The translations under genes and the position numbers were made by a program. DNA of 36,466 nt from JAWXBM01 sp034440115. Lineage in GTDB: Bacteria; Pseudomonadota; Gammaproteobacteria; Xanthomonadales; SZUA-36. How positions within the stretch are numbered: the first letter of the stretch is position 1; each line of letters begins with the position of its first letter. The DNA lies in assembly GCA_034440115.1 (NCBI GenBank), contig JAWXBM010000140.1, positions 1 to 36,466 on the forward strand, read 5' to 3'. Below, one piece after another: positions 1-6,980 of this stretch. The notes beneath the pieces were generated by a model that had not been told where the DNA came from, did not search any database, and was given only the letters and a program-made list of their open reading frames with translations.

Positions 1-98
1 GTCAACGCCGCCGTCAGCGTCGTCTTGCCGTGGTCAACATGGCCAATCGTTCCCACGTTTACATGGGGCTTGTTACGTTCGAATTTTGCTTTTGACAT
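1..98 (-). CDS. tuf: Elongation factor Tu, N-terminal fragment
   Basis: Only the first 32 codons lie in the window; the gene runs off the left edge. The peptide begins MSKAKFERNKPHVNVGTIGH and continues into the G1 P-loop GHVDHGKT (residues 19-26), which is diagnostic of EF-Tu, the GTPase that carries aminoacyl-tRNA to the ribosome. The ATG at 96-98 is preceded by a GGAG Shine-Dalgarno 6 bases upstream. It follows tRNA-Thr by about 50 bases with no visible terminator. It is therefore probably co-transcribed with the tRNAs, as in the classical tRNA-tufB arrangement. Confidence 0.97.
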   Translation of the reverse strand, partial: MSKAKFERNKPHVNVGTIGHVDHGKTTLTAAL

Positions 99-147
99 GC
101 CTATCTCCAGAAAAACTAACGGACAAAGTCCTTGCTGCCTTAAATAA

Positions 148-223
<76 letters not shown>

Positions 224-275
224 AATCTCAAATGTAACCCAATCTCAAATATAACTTTCTTCACTTGACCACGAT

Positions 276-349
276 TGGAGCGGGTGATGGGAATCGAACC
301 CACACCATCAGCTTGGAAGGCTGAGGTTCTACCGTTGAACTACACCCGC
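276..349 (-). tRNA. glyT: tRNA-Gly (anticodon TCC)
   Basis: The acceptor stem GCGGGTG pairs perfectly with CACCCGC, followed by TCCA with the encoded CCA. The anticodon stem TCAGC/GCTGA closes loop CTTCCAA, giving anticodon TCC. The T arm has GGTTCGATTCC. It is the second of three tRNAs upstream of tuf. Confidence 0.97.
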
Positions 350-504
350 CTTATCATCGCAGTCGGTTGGCTCAAAATCCCGGCCGATCAGGCCACGCGC
401 CTGCCAACCCTGCTCAAATCAGTCCAGTCATAACAATAACGGAGCACACTCATGCACTATGTTTGTGCTCCGCTTCTTAAATTTTTCAAAACCATCCTTA
501 AAGA

Positions 505-589
505 TGGTGGAGGGGGGAGGATTCGAACCTCCGAAGGCATAGCCAGCAGATTTACAGTCTGCCCTCGTTGACCGCTTGAGTACCCCTCC
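505..589 (-). tRNA. tyrU: tRNA-Tyr (anticodon GTA)
   Basis: This is a class II tRNA of 85 nt with a long variable arm. The acceptor stem GGAGGGG pairs with CCCCTCC and CCA is encoded. The anticodon arm CAGA-CTGTAAA-TCTG gives anticodon GTA. It is the first tRNA of the tyr-gly-thr-tuf unit. Confidence 0.97.
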
Positions 590-727
590 GGTACTTGTTC
601 CTGAAAAACAAGCGCTTGGAATCATTCATCGCGCCCAACACTGGATTGATCCAACTGTTGAATCTCTGGATGAGAGCCAAATTGTGACGAAATATCACCG
701 CGCCAAGCATAATCAGGCAAGCCGCGT

Positions 728-756
728 ATTCTCGCTTACTGTTATGCAAGTGTCAA
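728..756 (-). promoter_or_regulatory. Sigma-70 promoter of the tRNA-tuf operon
   Basis: On the minus strand a consensus -35 TTGACA (751-756) is followed after exactly 17 bp by GAGAAT (728-733), a 4/6 match to the -10 box. A GC-rich discriminator follows (ACGCGGC), as is typical of stringently controlled stable-RNA promoters. The predicted start near 720 would leave a leader of about 130 nt before tRNA-Tyr. The assignment rests on motif inspection only. Confidence 0.7.
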
Positions 757-847
757 CACAGATAAACAGCTTTCGCCCTAAGAACCTTTGTAATCCAGGG
801 CGTTAAGATTCTGAACAGGCAGATCGGTGGGTTTCTAAGGGGAAAGA

Positions 848-1609
848 TCAGTCTTCGACTTCTTCAAACTCTTCCCACTCTTCATCTTTCTCGACTTCCA
901 CTTCAATTTCTTCTTCTTTGTCTGTGTAATAGCCTGAGAAATGATCGGCTTCACCAAAAATATCTGAATCCAGATCGATATCCTCATGCCATATATCAGA
1001 TAACAGGTTTTTCAACCTGGCTCGTTCGGTTAAGGCTTCGATGTCTCGCCATCCACGTTTTTTCTGCCCCTGCTTGGCCAAACCCTGACTGACGGAGTCC
1101 GCCCGTCCGGTTTCTTTCTTCCTGGGATTTACTGAATTTGAACCCACAGCAACCGCATCAGCTTCGGTTTTCTGCGATTTCTGCGATTTCCTGGCAGTTT
1201 GATCCTGGTTTGAAGAACTGACATTTACCTCGCCCGCCTTGGGCGTCTGATTCTTGTTTATCTTTTTGGTTTCCTTGGATTTTTCTAGCGGATCTTGCTC
1301 TGCCGCCTGCTTGCCTGCTGAGCATTTGATGGCGGAATTTTTGGTTGCTGTGACTTTTTCACCGCTTTCATTGGCGACAGCATCTTTCGCGCGCAACTTT
1401 TTGCTTGCTGAAGCTCCTGAAGCCGTCGTTTTACTGACGGCAGTCGTCTTGAGCTTCAGGCTGGTCGTTTTGCTGACCGTCTTTTTGCTCACGGTTGATT
1501 TATTAACAGCAACCTTAGCTGCACCAGGCTTGGCAACGTGTGCTTTTCCGGAGACTGCAGACTCAGACTTTGCTTTTTTGGCAGTGGCTTTTTTCTTCGA
1601 TTGCGGCAC
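848..1609 (-). CDS. Histone-H1-like Lys/Ala/Ser-rich protein with acidic C-terminus
   Basis: The predicted protein has 253 residues and starts at GTG (1607-1609) behind a G-rich stretch. Residues 1-180 are low complexity, dominated by Lys, Ala, Ser and Thr with SKTT/SKK-type repeats, and are presumably disordered and strongly basic. A short ordered-looking segment, GWRDIEALTERARLKNLL (186-203), resembles the W-R-x-I-E signature of small gammaproteobacterial proteins such as DUF3545. I make that comparison from memory and hold it loosely. Residues 230-253 are almost entirely Glu/Asp. The basic tail suggests DNA or RNA binding like AlgP-type H1 proteins, while the acidic end could modulate it. 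No enzymatic motif is visible. It sits alone between the tRNA-tuf unit and ychF. Confidence 0.75.
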   Translation of the reverse strand: MPQSKKKATAKKAKSESAVSGKAHVAKPGAAKVAVNKSTVSKKTVSKTTSLKLKTTAVSKTTASGASASKKLRAKDAVANESGEKVTATKNSAIKCSAGKQAAEQDPLEKSKETKKINKNQTPKAGEVNVSSSNQDQTARKSQKSQKTEADAVAVGSNSVNPRKKETGRADSVSQGLAKQGQKKRGWRDIEALTERARLKNLLSDIWHEDIDLDSDIFGEADHFSGYYTDKEEEIEVEVEKDEEWEEFEEVED

Positions 1610-1652
1610 AACGGAACCCCCCGTCCCCTCACTCGTTGAATTTATGCCCTGC

Positions 1653-1680
1653 CTTATAACGCAAAAGTGAAGTTATGCAA
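1653..1680 (-). promoter_or_regulatory. Candidate promoter of the histone-like gene
   Basis: On the minus strand TTGCAT (1675-1680) is followed after 16 bp by TATAAG (1653-1658). The -10 box matches 5/6 and the -35 box 3/6. It lies about 45 bp upstream of the GTG start at 1609, a reasonable distance. Support is moderate, from motif inspection alone. Confidence 0.45.
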
Positions 1681-1710
1681 AGTACTTGGTGAAATTTTGA
1701 GCCAACAATC

Positions 1711-1737
1711 AGACCCGATGATCTGACCCGATGATCA
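1711..1737. repeat. 13-bp tandem duplication at the ychF stop codon
   Basis: Two adjacent units of (A/T)GACCCGATGATC occupy 1711-1723 and 1724-1736. The ychF stop codon (1735-1737) lies within the second unit's boundary. This looks like a recent short tandem duplication rather than a terminator, because no stem followed by a T tract is formed. Confidence 0.75.
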
Positions 1738-2826
1738 GACATTGAATCTGAAATGCATCACATCGCCCTCATTAACAAGATAAGTCTTGCCTTCTACCCT
1801 CAACTTGCCGGATTCTTTTGCACCCTGCTCGCCGCCACAACGAATAAAGTCATCGAAAGCGGTCACTTCTGCACGGATAAAGCCCTTTTCAAAATCCGTG
1901 TGGATTCTGCCCGCAGCTTGGGGCGCCGTTGCGCCACCCCAAACTGTCCAGGCCCGGACTTCCTTCTTGCCCGCGGTAAAAAATGTCAGAAGATTCAGCA
2001 AACGATAACCCGCTTGAATCAACTGATCCAGACCAGACTCTTCAAGGCCCAACTCGTGTAAGAATTCCTTTCTGTCTTCATCATTGAGCTGAGAGATTTC
2101 TGCTTCAATTCCGGCACAAACCGGAATCACTTCAGCCGATTCGGCTTCAGCATACTCGCGCAATTTTTCCAGCCAGGGGTTATTACCGGTCTCTCCTTCT
2201 GCCACGTTGGCAATGTACATTACGGGTTTGCTGGTAATCAGGTGAACATCGCTGATGGCTGCCAGTTCCGTTTCGGTGAACGCCAACAAGCGCACAGCTT
2301 TACCCTCGTCCAGGCATGCCCTCAGTCGCTCCAGAACCGACATGCGCACTGCGGCTTCTTTGGGACTGGCCTTGGCCAGCTTCTCTGTTCTTTGGATGGC
2401 ACGCTCGACGCTTTCAAGATCAGCCAAAGCGAGCTCCGTGTTGATCACAGCCACATCAGACAACGGATCGACCCGGCCAGCCACGTGAATTACATCATTC
2501 GACTCAAAGCAGCGAACTACGTGCGCGATGGCATCAGTTTCACGAATATGTGCGAGAAATTTGTTACCCAAACCTTCACCTTTTGAAGCGCCTGACACCA
2601 ATCCGGCGATGTCCACGAACTCCATGGCGGTTGGGAGAATTTTCTGTGGCAAAACAATATCTGCCAATTGCCTCAAACGTGGGTCTGGAACCGGCACGAT
2701 GCCAACATTAGGATCAATGGTGCAAAACGGGTAGTTTTCAGCCGCGATTTCAGCCCGGGTCAATGAATTGAAGAGGGTAGATTTTCCTACATTTGGCAAA
2801 CCGACGATGCCACATTTAAAGCCCAT
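1735..2826 (-). CDS. ychF: Ribosome-binding ATPase YchF (Obg-related P-loop protein)
   Basis: The protein has 363 residues, the usual YchF length. It opens with the G1 motif GLPNVGKST (9-17) and contains the YchF-typical DIAGLVSGASKGEGLGNKFL switch region. The C-terminal part ends in a TGS domain (roughly 280-363, finishing DVMHFRFNV). Family members hydrolyse ATP in preference to GTP, bind ribosomes and influence translation and stress responses. The ATG at 2824-2826 lies 21 bp after the pth stop, so pth and ychF form the usual pair. The stop codon falls in a 13-bp tandem duplication. Identification is firm. Confidence 0.98.
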   Translation of the reverse strand: MGFKCGIVGLPNVGKSTLFNSLTRAEIAAENYPFCTIDPNVGIVPVPDPRLRQLADIVLPQKILPTAMEFVDIAGLVSGASKGEGLGNKFLAHIRETDAIAHVVRCFESNDVIHVAGRVDPLSDVAVINTELALADLESVERAIQRTEKLAKASPKEAAVRMSVLERLRACLDEGKAVRLLAFTETELAAISDVHLITSKPVMYIANVAEGETGNNPWLEKLREYAEAESAEVIPVCAGIEAEISQLNDEDRKEFLHELGLEESGLDQLIQAGYRLLNLLTFFTAGKKEVRAWTVWGGATAPQAAGRIHTDFEKGFIRAEVTAFDDFIRCGGEQGAKESGKLRVEGKTYLVNEGDVMHFRFNV

Positions 2827-2847
2827 AATGTATTTCCGATTCCAGTG

Positions 2848-3444
2848 CTATTTTTCAGCAGTTTGTGGTGAGTTGGTATGCAGTTTTTTCATGGCATTGG
2901 CCAACTGGTCGCCGAGCACCTCAGGTAAAACAGCAATTGCGGAGCCGATAGACCGTCGAATTTCCAGCTCTTCGCCAGATGGGGGCCGGCTCAGCACATA
3001 GTCAGTCACCCGATCTTTGACACCCGGATGGCCAATACCGATTCGCAGCCTGAGAAAATCATGTTCCGGAACATGACGGAATATGTCCCGCATACCGTTG
3101 TGCCCGCCATGTCCGCCGCCCTGCTTCAACCGGACCGTTCCGGGTGATAAGTCAAGCTCATCATAAGCCACCAGCAAGTTGGAGGAATAAATTTGGTAAT
3201 AGTCCATTACTGCACGAACTGCCTGTCCGCTATGGTTCATAAACGTAGTTGGCATGGCCAGAATACAAGTCCTGCCAAGTGCCTCCAGACGCACCAACTC
3301 AGAGTGCAGTTTGGTCTGAGGTTTAACTGTAGCGTTTAGCTCACGCAACAATTCTCCCAAAAACCAAAACCCGGCATTGTGCCGGGTTTCAGTGTACTTG
3401 GAACCAGGATTGCCCAGACCAACGATTAAGAAAGACTCAGACAC
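2848..3444 (-). CDS. pth: Peptidyl-tRNA hydrolase
   Basis: Pth releases peptides from prematurely dropped peptidyl-tRNA so that the tRNA can be recycled. The 198-residue protein matches the family along its length. Visible signatures are GLGNPG with catalytic-site N12 (9-14), the catalytic H22 in TRHNAGF, FMN (68-70), D95 in YDELDL, and the glycine-rich GGGHGGHNGMRDI. Translation probably starts at GTG (3442-3444), since no ATG lies before the conserved LIVGLGNPG. The Shine-Dalgarno there is weak, which together with the short 27-bp gap to rplY suggests coupling to the upstream gene. Confidence 0.97.
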   Translation of the reverse strand: MSESFLIVGLGNPGSKYTETRHNAGFWFLGELLRELNATVKPQTKLHSELVRLEALGRTCILAMPTTFMNHSGQAVRAVMDYYQIYSSNLLVAYDELDLSPGTVRLKQGGGHGGHNGMRDIFRHVPEHDFLRLRIGIGHPGVKDRVTDYVLSRPPSGEELEIRRSIGSAIAVLPEVLGDQLANAMKKLHTNSPQTAEK

Positions 3445-3471
3445 AAAACTTATCGACCAAGATCAAACGTC

Positions 3472-4146
3472 TTAGTCATCCTTGTCGGCTTCGCGATCCT
3501 TGGAATCCTCTTCATCCTCCGCCACTTCTGGCTCTTCACCATCTGCGTCCGAACCTTGTGACTCTTTGACGTGGACAGCATGTGCAATAGCCGTGTCGTG
3601 CTCAAGACCCAACTCCAGCGATGGTATAGTAACGCCTTCGGGCAACACAACTGTGGACAGCATGACTGAATCGCCAGCTTCTATCTTGGACAGATCCACA
3701 GACAGGAACTCCGGCAAGTCTTTCGGCAGGGCTTCAATTTCGATTTCAGTCATCAGGTGCTGGATAACCACGCCTGATGCTTTGCCCGCGGGCGATTGCT
3801 CTTCGCCCATAAAGTGAACTGGTACAGAAATGGTTAGCAGTTCGTCAGCCGTTACACGCATAAAATCGACGTGCATGATAACCGGCTTGTAGGGATGGCG
3901 CTGCATATCACGCACAACAGCCTGCTGAGTCAAGTCGGTGCCTACCTTGATTTCAATAATGGAAGAATAGAATGACTCGTGTTCCGTAGCATGCAGTAAC
4001 TCGTTCTGGCTCAATGATAATGCAACCGGATCGAGATGCCCGCCATAGATAATCGCGGGAACTTTGCCCTGGTGACGCAGGCGGCGGCTCGCACCTTTCC
4101 CCTGGCCCTCACGGAATTCCGCGATGATTGAATGATGAATAGACAT
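3472..4146 (-). CDS. rplY: 50S ribosomal protein L25, long Ctc/TL5 form
   Basis: The 224-residue protein has the L25 5S-rRNA-binding domain at residues 1-95 (EFREGQGKGASRRLRHQGKV, then PAIIYGG) followed by the beta-rich TL5/Ctc C-terminal domain to about 190. It ends in a highly acidic tail of roughly 35 residues rich in Asp and Glu. E. coli L25 lacks the second domain; the two-domain form is common in Pseudomonas relatives. The protein binds 5S rRNA in the central protuberance of the large subunit. It is followed closely by pth and ychF, with which it is probably co-transcribed, and preceded by its own promoter. Confidence 0.96.
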   Translation of the reverse strand: MSIHHSIIAEFREGQGKGASRRLRHQGKVPAIIYGGHLDPVALSLSQNELLHATEHESFYSSIIEIKVGTDLTQQAVVRDMQRHPYKPVIMHVDFMRVTADELLTISVPVHFMGEEQSPAGKASGVVIQHLMTEIEIEALPKDLPEFLSVDLSKIEAGDSVMLSTVVLPEGVTIPSLELGLEHDTAIAHAVHVKESQGSDADGEEPEVAEDEEDSKDREADKDD

Positions 4147-4167
4147 GGTATACCTCTAGTCTCAATG

Positions 4168-4251
4168 CCCGCTGTGAGCGGGTTCCAGGCCAACACGGCC
4201 AAACACCAAGCCCGCGACCAGACTCAGCAACAAAAACAGCCGGGCATTATA
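4168..4251 (-). promoter_or_regulatory. rplY promoter and leader hairpin
   Basis: A perfect -10 box TATAAT (minus strand, 4246-4251) flanked by GGGC/GCCC lies about 100 bp upstream of the rplY ATG. The -35 region is weak. The resulting leader of about 90 nt contains a hairpin CCCGCT-CAC-AGCGGG just before the ribosome-binding region. The stem could influence translation of L25, but no autoregulatory site is established from the sequence. Confidence 0.5.
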
Positions 4252-4319
4252 GCCCAAGCTGCGAAACCTTAGAAGGGCATAAGTGGAATTAGATTGAAGT
4301 GGACCCAAAAAGCCTTTGA

Positions 4320-5273
4320 TTAATCAACATACATCGAGCTGACGGATTCACCCTGAGCCATGCGGCGTATGGTTTCTGCCATCATTTGTGCCACGCTGAG
4401 TTGGCGGATCTTGCTACACTGACGGGCTGCTTCATTGAGCGGAATGGTGTCCGTAACAACCATTTCGTCCAATTCCGATTGGGTAATATTTTCCACTGCA
4501 GGCCCTGAAAGCACCGGATGGACGCAATAAGCCACTACTCTGCTGGCGCCTTTTTCTTTCAGTGCTGCCGCAGCTGAGCATAAAGTTCCAGCCGTATCGA
4601 CCATATCGTCTACCAGCACGCAGCACTTGTTACGCACATCGCCGATGATGTTCATTACGGTCGCGACGTTGGCACGTGAACGGCGCTTGTCAATGATAGC
4701 GAGCTCTGCATCCAGACGTTTGGCGATGGCCCGCGCTCGAACCACTCCACCGACATCCGGTGAAACCACGATGATTTCATAAGCAGACTGGCGCTGCCAG
4801 ATATCAGCCAGAGTTAACGGTGAGGCATAGACGTTATCTACCGGGATATCAAAAAAACCCTGGATCTGATCTGCGTGCAAGTCGATGGTGACCACACGAT
4901 CACAGCCAACGGCCGAAATCATCTTGGCCGCAACCTTGGCAGTAATGGGTACTCGAGCGGAACGGGGCCGCCTATCCTGCCGTGCATAGCCAAAATAAGG
5001 AATTACTGCTGTAACCCGCGATGCAGATGCACGTTTCAGCGCATCGATCATGACCAGCAATTCCATGAAATTGTCGGCTGTGGGTGCGCAGGTGGGCTGC
5101 ACCACATAGGTATCGCGACCACGAACGTTTTCCATGACTTCAACCATGACTTCACCGTCGCTGAACCGCCCTACGATGGCTTTGCCCATGGGCACATTCA
5201 ATTCATGGGCGATATTGCTTGCCAATTCAAGGTTGGCATTACCAGAAAAGATCATCAGAGTTGGTGCGGCCAC
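4320..5273 (-). CDS. prs: Ribose-phosphate pyrophosphokinase (PRPP synthetase)
   Basis: The enzyme makes 5-phosphoribosyl 1-diphosphate from ribose 5-phosphate and ATP for nucleotide, His, Trp and NAD synthesis. The 317-residue product follows the E. coli enzyme closely. FSDGE and RGRDTYVVQ sit in the N-terminal half, and YFGYARQDRR (93-102) is the ATP loop. DLHADQIQGFF (131-141) carries the metal-binding histidine, and CVLVDDMVDTAGTL (218-231) is the PRPP-binding loop. Translation starts at GTG (5271-5273), supported by a strong AGGAGG 6 bases upstream. The gene lies between tRNA-Gln and rplY, as in Pseudomonas. Confidence 0.98.
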   Translation of the reverse strand: MAAPTLMIFSGNANLELASNIAHELNVPMGKAIVGRFSDGEVMVEVMENVRGRDTYVVQPTCAPTADNFMELLVMIDALKRASASRVTAVIPYFGYARQDRRPRSARVPITAKVAAKMISAVGCDRVVTIDLHADQIQGFFDIPVDNVYASPLTLADIWQRQSAYEIIVVSPDVGGVVRARAIAKRLDAELAIIDKRRSRANVATVMNIIGDVRNKCCVLVDDMVDTAGTLCSAAAALKEKGASRVVAYCVHPVLSGPAVENITQSELDEMVVTDTIPLNEAARQCSKIRQLSVAQMMAETIRRMAQGESVSSMYVD

Positions 5274-5381
5274 CAGTGCCCTCCTGCGGGTGAGTCGCCC
5301 GGATCAGACTAGCCGCCCTCTATGGGTGGCGGCAATCTTCAACCTGAAATCCAAACCATGCTGATTTGAACGAGAAAAAAA

Positions 5382-5457
5382 TGGCTGGGACGGCAGGACT
5401 CGAACCTGCGAATGCGGGGATCAAAACCCCGTGCCTTACCAACTTGGCGACGTCCCA
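5382..5457 (-). tRNA. glnQ: tRNA-Gln (anticodon TTG)
   Basis: The acceptor stem TGGGACG pairs with CGTCCCA, followed by G and the encoded CCA. The anticodon stem CGGGG/CCCCG closes loop TTTTGAT, giving anticodon TTG, and the T arm has GGTTCGAGTCC. The weak U-A first pair is typical of bacterial tRNA-Gln. It sits between ispE and prs in the same orientation and is presumably processed from that transcript. Confidence 0.96.
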
Positions 5458-5479
5458 GCAGATTGCCGACCGCGATTTT

Positions 5480-6334
5480 TCAGACCAGTGTGCGGAGCAT
5501 CGCATGCACCGGCGAGATATCCAGACCGCGAACAGCGCGCACATTATATAGAGAATTCAATCGCTGTGTAGTCTTCATTGCAGCTTCCAGGTCCGGCACT
5601 TCCAGAAAGATACTGCTGCCCGTACCGGTCATGCGCGCATCACCGTATTGACGTAAATCGTCCAACACTTCTGCCATGAGCGAATACATTCGCCGCACCA
5701 CTGTTTCAAACACATTCACACCTGATCCTGCCAGCGCTTCCTGTTCGCTGATCAACGGGCAATTGCGCTGCAATGCCGGGTGTTTGAACGCCTTCGCGGT
5801 ACTGATGTGCAAAGGCATCTGCACCAACACATAGTGTTTTTCACCCAGCTCCAACGGCTGCAATTGCTCGCCGATGCCGCTGGCCAATGCTGTGTGGCCG
5901 TGAATAAAAAGCGGAACATCCGCACCCAGAGACATACCCAACTGTGCCAGTTGCCGTATTGAAAGGTTACAGCCCCATAATCGATTGAGCACGAGCAAAG
6001 TGGTTGCAGCATCCGAACTGCCACCACCCAGCCCGCCCCCGACGGGAATGTTCTTGTGCAGGCGAATAGTAGCTCCGCGACTCAGATCCGTTAGGGATTG
6101 CAACAAGCGGGCAGCCCTGATCACCAGATCCTGTTCCGCCGGTATTTCGTCATGACTGCCAATGCGGCAGATTAGCCCATCGCTGTTGGGCTCAAATTCC
6201 AGTTCGTCGCACAGGTCGATCAACTGGAACAGGGTTTGCAGCTCGTGATAACCATTCTCGCGTTGCCCGGTAACGTGCAGAAACAGGTTTAACTTAGCGG
6301 GGGCTGGCCATTTAACGCTGACGGGTTCAGTCAA
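5480..6334 (-). CDS. ispE: 4-diphosphocytidyl-2-C-methyl-D-erythritol kinase
   Basis: IspE phosphorylates CDP-ME with ATP in the MEP pathway to isoprenoid precursors. It belongs to the GHMP kinase family. The conserved start region WPAPAKLNLFLHVTGQRENG and the ATP loop PVGGGLGGGSSDAATT are both present. The reading frame is open for another 43 codons upstream, but that part is antisense-like and shared with lolB. The TTG at 6332-6334 gives 284 residues, against about 283 for E. coli IspE. It follows an AAGGGG ribosome-binding site and overlaps the lolB stop by 8 bp, so I choose it. The product is coupled to lolB. Confidence 0.95.
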   Translation of the reverse strand: MTEPVSVKWPAPAKLNLFLHVTGQRENGYHELQTLFQLIDLCDELEFEPNSDGLICRIGSHDEIPAEQDLVIRAARLLQSLTDLSRGATIRLHKNIPVGGGLGGGSSDAATTLLVLNRLWGCNLSIRQLAQLGMSLGADVPLFIHGHTALASGIGEQLQPLELGEKHYVLVQMPLHISTAKAFKHPALQRNCPLISEQEALAGSGVNVFETVVRRMYSLMAEVLDDLRQYGDARMTGTGSSIFLEVPDLEAAMKTTQRLNSLYNVRAVRGLDISPVHAMLRTLV

Positions 6335-6980
6335 GCGATGCAGCCCCTTGAACCAGAGACCATTTACTGATCGCCAGCTTGACAGAGTGCTCCTCGCTGC
6401 GCGCAACCAGCTTGCCCGGCAACCAGACCTGCTCCTCGAATTTGTAATTGCTGCAACTGACATCCCAGCCGAGCTGCTTGAGGTGTGTTAGCCTGCCCTC
6501 TTCATCCAACTGACGATCCGCCCAATCATCGGGATGAACCAAGCCAAGAACCCACCAGGACAAGGCTTCCACCGGCACTTTCACCTGCATGTGGTCGGTT
6601 ATCAATTGGGCGACGCTTGGGGCTGAGTACTCACGTCCATCGGCAAAGCGCAGACTGGCTTGCCCTGGCAATGCATCCAACTCCCAGGCTCCTTTTCCAA
6701 GTGCGCCACGGAATGACATCTGCGTGTTGGAGCCTTGCTGGTGCCAGGTTAATGACCCACTTCCACCATCTTTGCTATTGCTCGCAGCAAGGCGGCCGAC
6801 AAGAGTCCAGCCTGACAACGACACCAGATAGTCATGGCGTTGCCGGAAGCTTTGCTCAGCCGCAGGCCCGGCAATTTTTACAGTTTGTGTAGCGCATGCA
6901 CCCAAAATCAAGACCAGCGCAATGCATACGATAAACCTCCATACTGACTGCGTCACGCCACGGAGCAAAGCGCAACTCAA
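6327..6980 (-). CDS. lolB: Outer-membrane lipoprotein receptor LolB
   Basis: LolB accepts lipoproteins from the carrier LolA and inserts them into the outer membrane. The 217-residue precursor has a hydrophobic signal ending in the lipobox LGAC with the modified Cys at 29. The next residue is Ala, not the Asp that would cause inner-membrane retention. The mature part shows the LolB pattern, including GWTLVGRLAA, LPGQASLRFADGREYSA and WVLGLVHPDDWADRQLDE. The start is TTG (6978-6980) with GGAAAGG upstream; it overlaps the stop of the TPR gene as TTGA. A GTG eight codons later is possible but has poorer ribosome binding. The position between ispE and the TPR gene matches Pseudomonas. Confidence 0.93.
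   Translation of the reverse strand: MSCALLRGVTQSVWRFIVCIALVLILGACATQTVKIAGPAAEQSFRQRHDYLVSLSGWTLVGRLAASNSKDGGSGSLTWHQQGSNTQMSFRGALGKGAWELDALPGQASLRFADGREYSAPSVAQLITDHMQVKVPVEALSWWVLGLVHPDDWADRQLDEEGRLTHLKQLGWDVSCSNYKFEEQVWLPGKLVARSEEHSVKLAISKWSLVQGAASLD

Noticed and set aside
576..806. Plus-strand 76-codon open frame
   Set aside because: It starts inside tRNA-Tyr, runs antisense through the tRNA operon promoter, and shows no recognisable protein pattern or ribosome-binding site.
6335..6463. N-terminal extension of ispE
   Set aside because: The 43 extra codons lie wholly within lolB and are not IspE-like; the TTG at 6334 gives the family length with a good ribosome-binding site.
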